DNA of 64,000 nt from DASRDU01 sp046331565 (GTDB taxonomy: Bacteria > Acidobacteriota > Blastocatellia > RBC074). The notes under the pieces are model-generated. The model made no database searches, was not told the origin of the DNA, and saw only the letters and a program-made list of their open reading frames with translations. This document shows positions 8,798-16,715 of this stretch, piece after piece; position 1 is the stretch's first letter, and each line of letters begins with the position of its first letter. The stretch covers positions 62,001 to 126,000 of the forward strand of contig JAXLQP010000003.1 in the NCBI GenBank assembly GCA_046331565.1. Reading direction: 5' to 3'. Position numbers and translations under genes: made by a program.

Positions 8798-9820
8798 ATG
8801 GCAATTGACACACAGGCTTACCGGGATGAAGAGCTGCTTGACAAACTTTCGGATGCGCGCGACCGCATTCTGCGCGAAATCCGCAAGGCCATCATTGGCC
8901 AGGATGAAGTCGTCGAACAGGTGCTGATTGCGCTGTTCGCGGGCGGCCACGTCATCCTGACCGGCGTTCCCGGACTGGCCAAAACCTTACTCGTGCGCAC
9001 GGCGGCGAGCGTGCTTGACCTTTCATTCAAACGCATTCAGTTCACGCCCGACCTGATGCCCGCCGATATTACGGGCACTGAAATCATCGAGGAAGACCGC
9101 ACCACCGGTCATCGCAAACTGCAATTCATTCGCGGCCCCGTGTTCGCCAACATCATTCTGGCCGACGAAATCAACCGCACGCCGCCCAAGACGCAGGCCG
9201 CGCTGCTTGAAGCCATGCAGGAAGGCAACGTCACCGTGCAGGGCCAGACGTGGCCGCTGCCGAAACCCTTCTTTGTGCTGGCCACGCAGAACCCGATTGA
9301 AATGGAAGGCACCTACCCGCTGCCCGAAGCTCAGCTTGACCGTTTCATGTTCAATGTGCGCATCGGCTACCTGCCCGAAGAGGACGAGGTCGCCGTGGTC
9401 AGGGCCACGACCGCACCGCAGAATCTGAACTTTGAGCGCATGATGTCGGCAGATGAGATTCTGGCCTTTCAGCGTCTGGTGCGAAAGGTTCACGCGGCTG
9501 ATCCGGTGACGCGATACGCCGTCAATCTGGCGAGTTCAAGCCGACCCGGAACGCCCAAAGCGCCGGACTTCGTTAATAAATACGTGACGTGGGGCGCGTC
9601 ATTGCGCGCTTCGCAGTTTCTGATTCTGGCGGGCAAGGCCCGTGCTATTCTGAGCGGGCGGTACAACGTCTCGTGCGAAGACGTGCGCTTCGCCGCTGCC
9701 CCCGTGCTGCGCCACCGCATCCTGCTCAACTTCCAGGCTGAATCCGAAAAAGTTGATTCCGACCAGGTCATCAGACGGCTGGTTGAAATAGTGCCGGAGC
9801 CGAAATCCGGCCTTGAGTAA
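8798..9820 (+). CDS. MoxR family AAA+ ATPase
   Basis: 340 residues, the normal length for MoxR. ATG 8798 begins MAIDTQAYRDEELLDKL. Walker A is GVPGLAKT (near residue 56), Walker B is IILADEINRTPPK, and the sensor-1 region is FVLATQNPIEMEGTYPLPEAQLDRF, all diagnostic of MoxR. These cytoplasmic chaperone-like ATPases act with vWA-domain partners to mature or insert metal or cofactors into client proteins. The DUF58, BatA and other vWA genes in this cluster are the expected partners. A pair of palindromes precedes it, and a BrnT/BrnA pair separates it from the kinase gene. Confidence 0.93.
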   Translation: MAIDTQAYRDEELLDKLSDARDRILREIRKAIIGQDEVVEQVLIALFAGGHVILTGVPGLAKTLLVRTAASVLDLSFKRIQFTPDLMPADITGTEIIEEDRTTGHRKLQFIRGPVFANIILADEINRTPPKTQAALLEAMQEGNVTVQGQTWPLPKPFFVLATQNPIEMEGTYPLPEAQLDRFMFNVRIGYLPEEDEVAVVRATTAPQNLNFERMMSADEILAFQRLVRKVHAADPVTRYAVNLASSSRPGTPKAPDFVNKYVTWGASLRASQFLILAGKARAILSGRYNVSCEDVRFAAAPVLRHRILLNFQAESEKVDSDQVIRRLVEIVPEPKSGLE

Positions 9821-9859
9821 TTTACTGTTTATTGTTTCAGATCAGACACAGTCACCCCG

Positions 9860-10168
9860 ATGAATTGCGAATGGGATGAAGACAAGAACGCGCAAAACAT
9901 CAGCAAACATGGTCTGAATTTCGCTGATATTCAGGGAGTCTTCACCAGCCCGCTGCTGGTTGATCTGGATACCAGAGAAGATTATGGTGAAGATCGAATG
10001 ATCGGCATTGGTATTGTTCAGAATACTGTGATTGTGGTCGTTTTTGCAGAGTGCCCCAATGGCACTATTCGTATTATCTCGGCCAGAAAGGCTTTGAAGT
10101 ATGAACGCATCAAATTCGAGCAGTTCCTCAGGGACGAACTGGGAAACGATCAGGAATATGAAGGATGA
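9860..10168 (+). CDS. brnT: BrnT family toxin
   Basis: 102 residues. The start CEWDEDKNAQNISKHGLNF is the hallmark of BrnT, a small RelE-like ribonuclease, and RIISARKALKYER matches the conserved C-terminal strand and helix. BrnT blocks translation by RNA cleavage and is neutralised by BrnA. The brnA-like gene follows with an 11-base overlap, the standard toxin-first order of this system. The pair lies between moxR and the kinase gene. Confidence 0.88.
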   Translation: MNCEWDEDKNAQNISKHGLNFADIQGVFTSPLLVDLDTREDYGEDRMIGIGIVQNTVIVVVFAECPNGTIRIISARKALKYERIKFEQFLRDELGNDQEYEG

Positions 10169-10376
10169 AGAGATAGACACCTCTGACATTCCGCCTCTCG
10201 GTAAAGAGTTCTTTGCCAGAGCCAGATTGCGTGTTCCGGTCAGAAAGGTTTCCGTCACCTTCAGCATAGACGAGGAAATTCTGGAGTGGTTCAAGTCACA
10301 GGGCGAGGATTATGAAAGCCGTGTGAACGCCGCTCTGCGAATCTATGCGCAGGCCCATCAGGAGCATGTGCGCTGA
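10158..10376 (+). CDS. brnA: BrnA family antitoxin
   Basis: 72 residues from ATG 10158, overlapping brnT by 11 bases. The core KVSVTFSIDEEILEWFKSQGEDYESRVNAALRIYAQ is the ribbon-helix-helix-type BrnA pattern that binds DNA as a dimer and represses its own operon. The N-terminal arm (residues 1-30) would wrap the toxin. Confidence 0.87.
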   Translation: MKDEEIDTSDIPPLGKEFFARARLRVPVRKVSVTFSIDEEILEWFKSQGEDYESRVNAALRIYAQAHQEHVR

Positions 10377-10391
10377 TCGAATAACAGACTT

Positions 10392-10397
10392 TATAAT
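10392..10397 (+). promoter_or_regulatory. Candidate -10 element of the kinase gene
   Basis: TATAAT lies 30 bases before the kinase ATG. No good -35 match is visible at the right spacing, so this is a weak call. Confidence 0.3.
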
Positions 10398-10426
10398 CTC
10401 CCCGCCCCCGGATCAGGACTCGACAA

Positions 10427-12313
10427 ATGAATTACTGTCCACAATGCGGCACCGGCAATTTTGAAGGCACGCGCTTCTGCACCAAATGCGGCGCGAGCCT
10501 GGCAGCCACAGTCGCGGTTGATCATCCGGCAAAAGAAGAAGCTGCCGACCCGCTGCTGGGGCGCACGATTGAAGGCAAATACCGCTTTGACGCAAAGCTC
10601 GGTGCTGGTGGGATGGGCGCGGTTTACAAGGCGACGCGCCTGCTGATTGGCGACATCGTGGCAGTCAAGGTGCTGCATCCCGAAATGATGTCCATCACGC
10701 AGGCGGGTGAGCGATTTCGCCGCGAAGCGCAGGCCGCCGCGCGCCTCAAGCATCCGAATGCGGTGGCGATTTACGATTTCGGCGTGACCGGCGACGGGCT
10801 GCTCTATCTGATTATGGAACTGGCCGAAGGTCAGAGCCTGCGCGATCTGATCTATCAGAAAGGCGCGATGCCACCGGCCACAGCGCTTGAAATCATGCGC
10901 CAGGCCTGCGGCGCACTTGAAGAAGCGCACCGCCAGAATATCGTGCACCGCGACATCAAGCCCGACAACATTATGATCAAGCAGACGGCTGCCGGGCCGC
11001 AGGTGAAGGTGCTTGATTTCGGCATCGCCAAGCTGCGCGACCTGACCGGCACCGATTCGCTGACACAGATGGGCAGCGTCATCGGCACGCCGCATTACAT
11101 GTCGCCCGAACAGTGCCTCGGCGAAGAACTCGACGGGCGTTCGGACATCTACAGTCTGGGCGTCGTGCTGTACGAAATGCTCTCAGGTGTTGCGCCATTC
11201 AACGGCAACACTTCGCGCGAGATTATTTCCAAACAGATTTCAGCATCGCCCGCGCTGATTCGTTCAATCAAGCCCGAACTGCCGCCCGAAATTGAAGATG
11301 TCATCAAACAGGTGCTGGCCAAGGATCGTGAAGATCGCCCGCAAACGGCAGTCGTGCTGGCGCGAATGATTGAGAATGCGCTGAAGCTGAGCGCGGAAAC
11401 CAAAACTCCGCCGCAGGCCACAGTGCGCGTGACGCCGCCTGAAAATTCACTGCCGCGCCCGATGAATCAGCCGTCACCGCCGCCATTTAATCCGACAAGC
11501 GGCCCGCAGCGTCCGCCCAGTGGCCCGCAGCGCCCGCCGAGCGGCCCGCATTCCGGTCAGTATTATCAGCAGCCGGTGATGCCGCCCAACAGCGGTTCAT
11601 ACCAGGGCGGCTATGCGCCTTCGCCACCGGCGAAAAAGCGCGGCTGGTTTCTGCCGTTTTTTATCGGCGGAGTGCTGATGTTCATCGTCATCTTTATTCT
11701 GCTGCTGATCATCGGCCTGATGGCTGACGACAGTCAGAACCAGAATCAGCAGGGTCAGCCGACCACGCCTGCGCCCGTGCAGGCTTCTTCACCGTCATCC
11801 TCAGTCTCTTATCGGGAGACAGTGAATCAGGCCACCCAGGATCAGCCTCAGACTGCGCCGGTTCAGCCGGAATCTGCCGCGCCTGTTCAGGTCATCGCTT
11901 CGGCATCTTCAACGCGCGCGCCGTATCGCGGCATCAGCTATGCGCCCGATCAGGCGCTCGACGGCAGCATGCTGACAGCATGGATTGAAGGCGCGCCCGG
12001 CCCCGGCATCGGTGAATGGCTGCAATTCGATTTCAATCACGCCGTGAAGCTGCGGCGCATTCTGATTGCGCCCGGATATTTCAAAAGCGCCGAAGCCTGG
12101 ACTAAAAACAACCGGCTCGCCACTGCCCTGATTCAGTTTTCTGATGGCAGTTCGCATCAGTACCGATTCAGCGACGCGATGCAGGAACAGGCGATTGACA
12201 CCGGCGGCATCACGACAAAGCTGGTGCGCATCGTTATCAGCGAAATTTATCAGGGCACGACCGACTTTGAAGACACGGCCATTTCGCAGGTGGCTTTTGA
12301 ATTCGACCAGTAA
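10427..12313 (+). CDS. Ser/Thr protein kinase with zinc ribbon and extracellular discoidin-like domain
   Basis: 628 residues. In order: an N-terminal zinc ribbon with two CxxC pairs (YCPQCG, FCTKCG), a Hanks-type kinase domain about 48-315 with glycine loop GAGGMG, catalytic HRD at 174-176 (VHRDIKPDN) and DFG near 197, then a Pro-rich linker 335-400, a transmembrane helix about 408-432, and a C-terminal domain (about 490-628) of the discoidin/NADase-type glycan-binding kind (ALDGSMLTAWIEG, GEWLQFDF). The kinase would face the cytoplasm and the last domain the outside, so it may sense cell-wall or surface glycans. It lies inside the MoxR/vWA cluster. Ligand and targets are unknown. Confidence 0.9.
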   Translation: MNYCPQCGTGNFEGTRFCTKCGASLAATVAVDHPAKEEAADPLLGRTIEGKYRFDAKLGAGGMGAVYKATRLLIGDIVAVKVLHPEMMSITQAGERFRREAQAAARLKHPNAVAIYDFGVTGDGLLYLIMELAEGQSLRDLIYQKGAMPPATALEIMRQACGALEEAHRQNIVHRDIKPDNIMIKQTAAGPQVKVLDFGIAKLRDLTGTDSLTQMGSVIGTPHYMSPEQCLGEELDGRSDIYSLGVVLYEMLSGVAPFNGNTSREIISKQISASPALIRSIKPELPPEIEDVIKQVLAKDREDRPQTAVVLARMIENALKLSAETKTPPQATVRVTPPENSLPRPMNQPSPPPFNPTSGPQRPPSGPQRPPSGPHSGQYYQQPVMPPNSGSYQGGYAPSPPAKKRGWFLPFFIGGVLMFIVIFILLLIIGLMADDSQNQNQQGQPTTPAPVQASSPSSSVSYRETVNQATQDQPQTAPVQPESAAPVQVIASASSTRAPYRGISYAPDQALDGSMLTAWIEGAPGPGIGEWLQFDFNHAVKLRRILIAPGYFKSAEAWTKNNRLATALIQFSDGSSHQYRFSDAMQEQAIDTGGITTKLVRIVISEIYQGTTDFEDTAISQVAFEFDQ

Positions 12314-12336
12314 CCATTTGTGAGGTAACACGCATC

Positions 12337-13287
12337 GTGTGGCGCAAACCGCAGAAACAGTCAGCCGCAGAACCGGGCAGTCCCACTCCGCAATCCGCGG
12401 TCACTCCGGCCCGTTTTCTCTCGCCCGAAGTGCTGGCCAGCATCAGTTCGCTGGAACTGCTTGCCCGCACGGTGGTCGAGGGTTTCATCTCCGGCCTGCA
12501 CCGCTCGCCCTTCACCGGCTTTTCAACTGAATTTGCTGAGTACCGCCAGTACCTGCCCGGCGACGATCTGCGCTATCTGGACTGGAAGCTGCTCGGACGC
12601 ACTGATCGTTACTACATCAAAAAATATCGCGCCGATACGAACACGCAATGTCACGTCCTGGTGGACGCGAGCGCCTCGATGAGTTACACGAGCGGCACTG
12701 TGACCAAGATGCAGTATGCGCAGTTCCTGGCTTCGGCGATGTCGTATCTGGCCAACAAACAGCAGGACTCGGTCGGCCTGATCGCCTTTGACGAAGAGGT
12801 GCGCGCCCACGTTCCCGCGCGCAGCCGCACCGGACATATGCAGACGATCTTCGGCCATCTGTCGCAGCTCGAACCGGGCCGCGAAACCAGACTGGCGCAG
12901 ATGCTCGACGCGGTCGCTGAAGTCCTGACGCGGCGCGGCATCATCATTGTCATCTCGGATTTTTACGATGAACCCGAAGCGATTCTGCGCGCGTTGCAGC
13001 ACCTGCGATTCAAGGGCAATGACGTGATCGCTTTTCACGTGCTGGATAAAAACGAACTGACGTTTGAGTTCAATGAACCGGTGCTGCTCGAAGACCTTGA
13101 GACAACCGAACAGATGCACGTCCTGCCGGACATTCTGGCCGAAGGCTATCGCTCAACAATCAACGCCCACATTCAGCGCCTGCGCGAAGGCGCGACGGCG
13201 GGCCGGATTGATTACGAACTGCTGACGACCGACAGGCCGCTTGATTACGCGCTGTTTTCGTTTCTGGCGCGACGTGCGCGGCAGTGA
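12337..13287 (+). CDS. DUF58 domain protein (vWA-like partner of MoxR)
   Basis: 316 residues from a GTG start at 12337, with GTGAGG upstream. The DUF58 signature FTGFSTEFAEYRQYLPGDDLRYLDWKLLGRTD is complete, and a vWA-type metal site follows at D110-x-S112-x-S114 (DASASM). No membrane helix is seen, so it is probably cytoplasmic or membrane-associated. DUF58 proteins almost always go with MoxR. The next gene starts inside its stop codon (GTGA), so they are translationally coupled. Confidence 0.88.
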   Translation: MWRKPQKQSAAEPGSPTPQSAVTPARFLSPEVLASISSLELLARTVVEGFISGLHRSPFTGFSTEFAEYRQYLPGDDLRYLDWKLLGRTDRYYIKKYRADTNTQCHVLVDASASMSYTSGTVTKMQYAQFLASAMSYLANKQQDSVGLIAFDEEVRAHVPARSRTGHMQTIFGHLSQLEPGRETRLAQMLDAVAEVLTRRGIIIVISDFYDEPEAILRALQHLRFKGNDVIAFHVLDKNELTFEFNEPVLLEDLETTEQMHVLPDILAEGYRSTINAHIQRLREGATAGRIDYELLTTDRPLDYALFSFLARRARQ

Positions 13288-13802
13288 AGATGATTTCAAT
13301 TCGCCACGAACAACCCGGCGACTTTGCGGCCATTCGCAGAGTCAATGAACTGGCCTTCGGGCAGCAGGCCGAAGGCGACCTGGTTGACAGGCTGCGCGCG
13401 GCAGGCAACGCAATCCTGTCGCTGGTGGCGGTCGAAGACGATCAGGTGGTCGGGCATCTGCTCTTCAGCCCGGTCACGATTGAATGCGAGGCTGAAAACA
13501 TCGCGGCCCTCGGACTCGCTCCGATGGCAGTGCTGCCTGAATGGCAGAATCGCGGCATCGGTTCGCAGCTTGTCCGCGCCGGGCTGGATGAATGTCGCCG
13601 CGCCGGTCACCAGTGCATCGTCGTGCTGGGCCATCACGAATATTACCCGCGCTTCGGCTTCGTCCCGGCGAGTCGTTACGGCGTCAGCAGCGAATACAAC
13701 GTGGCTGATGAAAATTTCATGCTGCTTGAATTACGCGCCGGATCGTTGCCGGGGCGGAAAGGAATCGCAAAGTATCAGCCTGAATTCAATGAGTGGAAAT
13801 GA
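13284..13802 (+). CDS. GNAT family N-acetyltransferase
   Basis: 172 residues from GTG 13284, which overlaps the DUF58 stop by four bases; ATG 13290 is an alternative. The acetyl-CoA binding motif appears as VLPEWQNRGIGSQLV and the conserved C-terminal segment as VVLGHHEYYPRFGFVPASRYG. This subgroup (YhbS-like) acetylates small molecules or protein N-termini; substrate unknown. It is probably a passenger in the operon. Confidence 0.85.
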   Translation: MKMISIRHEQPGDFAAIRRVNELAFGQQAEGDLVDRLRAAGNAILSLVAVEDDQVVGHLLFSPVTIECEAENIAALGLAPMAVLPEWQNRGIGSQLVRAGLDECRRAGHQCIVVLGHHEYYPRFGFVPASRYGVSSEYNVADENFMLLELRAGSLPGRKGIAKYQPEFNEWK

Positions 13803-13892
13803 TGCCGGAAACAAGCTGTTAATGAGGGCCCCGATCTGCTGCTGACCGCGTGATAAAATGTGAGGGACTTTTACCCGGAGGAGATGCTGACG

Positions 13893-14093
13893 ATGGAAAA
13901 ACAGGAGACTATTACGGCGGGGCCAGTCATTCCGCCGCTGAAGCAGCCGTCACCAGAATCAGGCTTCAGCCTCAATCCAATTGACGTGGCCGCGACAGTT
14001 TCACTTCTCGAATCTTTTTACGATGAAGACGAGGCTGAACAGCGCGAAACGTGGGAAACGCTGAAACGTGCGCTGGAAGAGGAACGCCCCTGA
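13893..14093 (+). CDS. Putative antitoxin-like protein preceding a broken PIN gene
   Basis: 66 residues if started at ATG 13893, which has GGAGGAG at a usable distance; ATG 13884 is too close to that site. The C-terminal half is acidic and helical (LLESFYDEDEAEQRETWETLKRALEEE). It resembles small proteins encoded before PIN toxins, but no family is certain. Its partner downstream is interrupted by stop codons, so this may be an orphan antitoxin. Confidence 0.5.
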   Translation: MEKQETITAGPVIPPLKQPSPESGFSLNPIDVAATVSLLESFYDEDEAEQRETWETLKRALEEERP

Positions 14094-14108
14094 TTGACAG
14101 CAGACCCG

Positions 14109-14561
14109 ATGAGCAAAATCATTATCCTTGATTCCACCCCGCTCGGTCTCGTTTCCAATCCCCGCAGTTCACCGGAAGGTGATGCCTGCAATCAGTGGAT
14201 GCAGGCGCAACTGCCTGACGGAGTACTGGTGGCGATCTCTGAAATAGCTGATTACGAAGTCCGCCGTGAATTGCTGTGAACAGGCAGGGCGCGCGGTATT
14301 GCCAGGCTTGATGCATTGAAGAGCCAGCTCAATTATCTGCCCCTGACAACTCCAACAATGCTCAGGGCCGCTGAATTGTGAGCACGGGCCAGACAAATGG
14401 GCCGACCGACTGCTGCTGACCACAAGCTTGATGCGGATGTCATTCTTTCAGCTCAGGCGGCGCTGCTGATGGCTGATGGACACGAAGTGATGGTCGCAAC
14501 AGGAAATGTTTCTCACATTGCGATCTTTGTTCCAGCGGCGGTCTGGAGGGACATCAACTGA
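14109..14561 (+). pseudogene. PIN-domain toxin gene broken by two in-frame TGA codons
   Basis: Read in one frame from ATG 14109 to the TGA at 14559-14561 the product is a complete PIN protein of about 150 residues, with IIILDSTPLGLV at the start, SEIADYEVRRELL in the middle and LDADVILSAQAALL followed by MVATGNVSHIAIFVP at the end. Two TGA codons interrupt it at 14277-14279 and 14379-14381. The second falls where relatives have Trp (AAEL-W-ARARQMG, from memory of the family), the first probably at an Arg (CGA to TGA). Point mutations explain both. Other genes here use TGA as a normal stop. Confidence 0.8.
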
Positions 14562-14618
14562 CAGAGTATTTCGCGCGGACTGATTTGAAATAAGTTCTGA
14601 AATTTCACGGCGAGCCTT

Positions 14619-16664
14619 ATGTCATTTCTCAATCCATTATTTCTGCTCGGTCTGGCGGCGGTCGTTGCGCCGATCATTGTGCATCTGGTGCGGCGGACGA
14701 ATGCGCGAAAGGTTGAGTTTGCTTCGCTGATGTTTGTGCGGCGGATTCCGCAGCGCACGATCAGGCGCAGGCGGCTGCACAATCTGCTGCTGCTGCTGAT
14801 GCGGTGTCTCGCGCTGCTGCTGCTCGTGCTGGCGTTTGCGCGGCCTTACTTCAGCAGCGCGGGCGCGGAACTCGGCAAAAACAACCGGGCGACGGTCGTG
14901 CTGCTTGATGATTCATTCAGCATGCGCTACGGCAACCGCTTCGAGCAGGCGAAGTCGCGCGCGAAGGCGATCATCAATGAAGCGAGCGGAGACAGGATTG
15001 CGCTCGTCACTTTCGGCAACGGCTACGATATTGCCAGCCGCTTCACGACTGAAACGGCCAAGCTGCTCTCGCTCGTTGACAGCGCGCAACCCGGCCTCGG
15101 CGGCACTGATTACACGCAGGCTTTGCGCGGCGCTGAAGGCTTGCTCAGGGAAGCAGGCACAAAGGAGCGCCGCATCGTCCTGATTTCTGATTTTCAGGCT
15201 GCCGGGTGGAATCAGGCTGAAGCGGCATTTCGTCTGAGCCAGGATGTCAAACTGCTGACAAACGATGTGGGCGAAAGCGACGCGGCCAATCTGGCCATCA
15301 CTGAAATCAGCGCGCAGCCGGTGCTCTATCAGCAGAAATACACTGACAAGCTCGCCGCCCGCATTGCCAATTACAGCGACCAGGCGCGCAACGGCGTGCG
15401 CGTTGAATTTCAGCTTAACGATCACACGGTCGAGAAGCGCGAAATCAGCATTCCGGCGCGCGACGCGACGCTGGTTGAATTCACCGACTTCAATTTGTCG
15501 GACGGCGTCAATCGCGGAGTGATTCTGATTGATGACAGCACTGACCGGCTGACGGTTGACAACAAATTCCACTTCACGCTGCGGCGCGAAAATCAGGCAA
15601 AGGCACTGGTCATCGAATCAGCCGTGCGCGGTCGCAGCGAAAGTCTCTATTTGCAGGACGCGCTGACCACGGGCGATAACCTGCCCTTCACCCTGACAGT
15701 CAAAACCGCAGGCTCAGTCAATCCCGGCGAACTCAGTGATTACCGCGTCATCATCATCAATGATGCCGGCGAAATCAGCAGCGCGCTGGCCGATGGCCTG
15801 AAAAAGTTTGCTGAAACGGGCGGCGGCATAGTGATTGCCGCTGGTCGGCATACTGAAGCCGAAGCGTTCAATCAGGCATTCAAAGACATTGCGCCTGCGA
15901 CGCTGGGCGAAGCGGCTGAGGACAGGGCGAATCCGGTGTCAATGAGTGAAATCAAAACCGATCATCCGATTTTTGAAATTTTCAGACAGAGCGGACGGCT
16001 GGCGGTCGCGCGCGTATACGGCTGGCATCGTTCGCAGCCGAAAGAGAAATCGTCCGTGCTGGCGCGCTTTGAAGACGGCAGCCCGGCGCTGATCGAAGGC
16101 TCGTTCGGCAACGGCAAGGTGCTGCTGTTTACTTCGACGCTCGACGCAGGCTGGAACGACCTGCCGCTGACGCCGACATATCTGCCGCTCGTCAGGCAGA
16201 TGGTGCGTCACCTGGGAGAACGCGAAGACCGCGCGTGGCACCTGCTCGGCCAGCCCTTCACGGTTCCCGCAGCAAAGGATGGCAGCCTGCCCGCAGTTGA
16301 CGCGCCGGGCGGAGGTCGCCTCACCGAACGCCTGCAAACCGCAAGCGGCGACCTGATCGTGAAAGCGCAGGAACCCGGCTTTTACAAGCTTCGTTATCCT
16401 GATCGTTCAGACTTTGCGGCAGTGGATGTGGACGGGAAGGAATCAGATTTATCGAAGCTCGACATTGCCGCCTTCACTTCAGCCGTCACGGGCGCAGACG
16501 CGCAGGGCACGCAGGCCGCAGGCGCAGCCAGCACCGGGCCGGACAAGGAAGAACTTGAATCCCGCCAGCGCGTGTGGTGGTCGCTGCTGATCGCCTCGCT
16601 CGCACTGTTTGTAACCGAAGCGATTCTGGCGCGACGCACGAAGATGGCGCGGGTGATTGGATAA
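14619..16664 (+). CDS. BatA-type membrane vWA protein
   Basis: 681 residues. The N-terminus MSFLNPLFLLGLAAVVAPIIVHLVRR plus a second helix near 50-70 is the BatA (aerotolerance regulator) N-terminal domain. A vWA domain follows with metal site D97-x-S99-x-S101 (DDSFS). A GATase-like region near 370-450 contains SDYRVIIINDAG, and a last transmembrane helix lies at about 648-670. The protein should sit in the inner membrane with loops in the periplasm. It belongs with MoxR and DUF58 upstream and the DUF4175-like gene downstream. Confidence 0.88.
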   Translation: MSFLNPLFLLGLAAVVAPIIVHLVRRTNARKVEFASLMFVRRIPQRTIRRRRLHNLLLLLMRCLALLLLVLAFARPYFSSAGAELGKNNRATVVLLDDSFSMRYGNRFEQAKSRAKAIINEASGDRIALVTFGNGYDIASRFTTETAKLLSLVDSAQPGLGGTDYTQALRGAEGLLREAGTKERRIVLISDFQAAGWNQAEAAFRLSQDVKLLTNDVGESDAANLAITEISAQPVLYQQKYTDKLAARIANYSDQARNGVRVEFQLNDHTVEKREISIPARDATLVEFTDFNLSDGVNRGVILIDDSTDRLTVDNKFHFTLRRENQAKALVIESAVRGRSESLYLQDALTTGDNLPFTLTVKTAGSVNPGELSDYRVIIINDAGEISSALADGLKKFAETGGGIVIAAGRHTEAEAFNQAFKDIAPATLGEAAEDRANPVSMSEIKTDHPIFEIFRQSGRLAVARVYGWHRSQPKEKSSVLARFEDGSPALIEGSFGNGKVLLFTSTLDAGWNDLPLTPTYLPLVRQMVRHLGEREDRAWHLLGQPFTVPAAKDGSLPAVDAPGGGRLTERLQTASGDLIVKAQEPGFYKLRYPDRSDFAAVDVDGKESDLSKLDIAAFTSAVTGADAQGTQAAGAASTGPDKEELESRQRVWWSLLIASLALFVTEAILARRTKMARVIG

Positions 16665-16715
16665 CCGACTTAACGCATTTCCGCCTGTACAGGCAATCCA
16701 GACTGTGAGGACTTT

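Noticed and set aside
14277..14381. Reading the two TGA codons as selenocysteine or as Trp by an altered genetic code
   Set aside because: Many genes in the window end in TGA, no SECIS-like hairpin is evident just after the codons, and the family has no conserved selenocysteine; point mutations are simpler.
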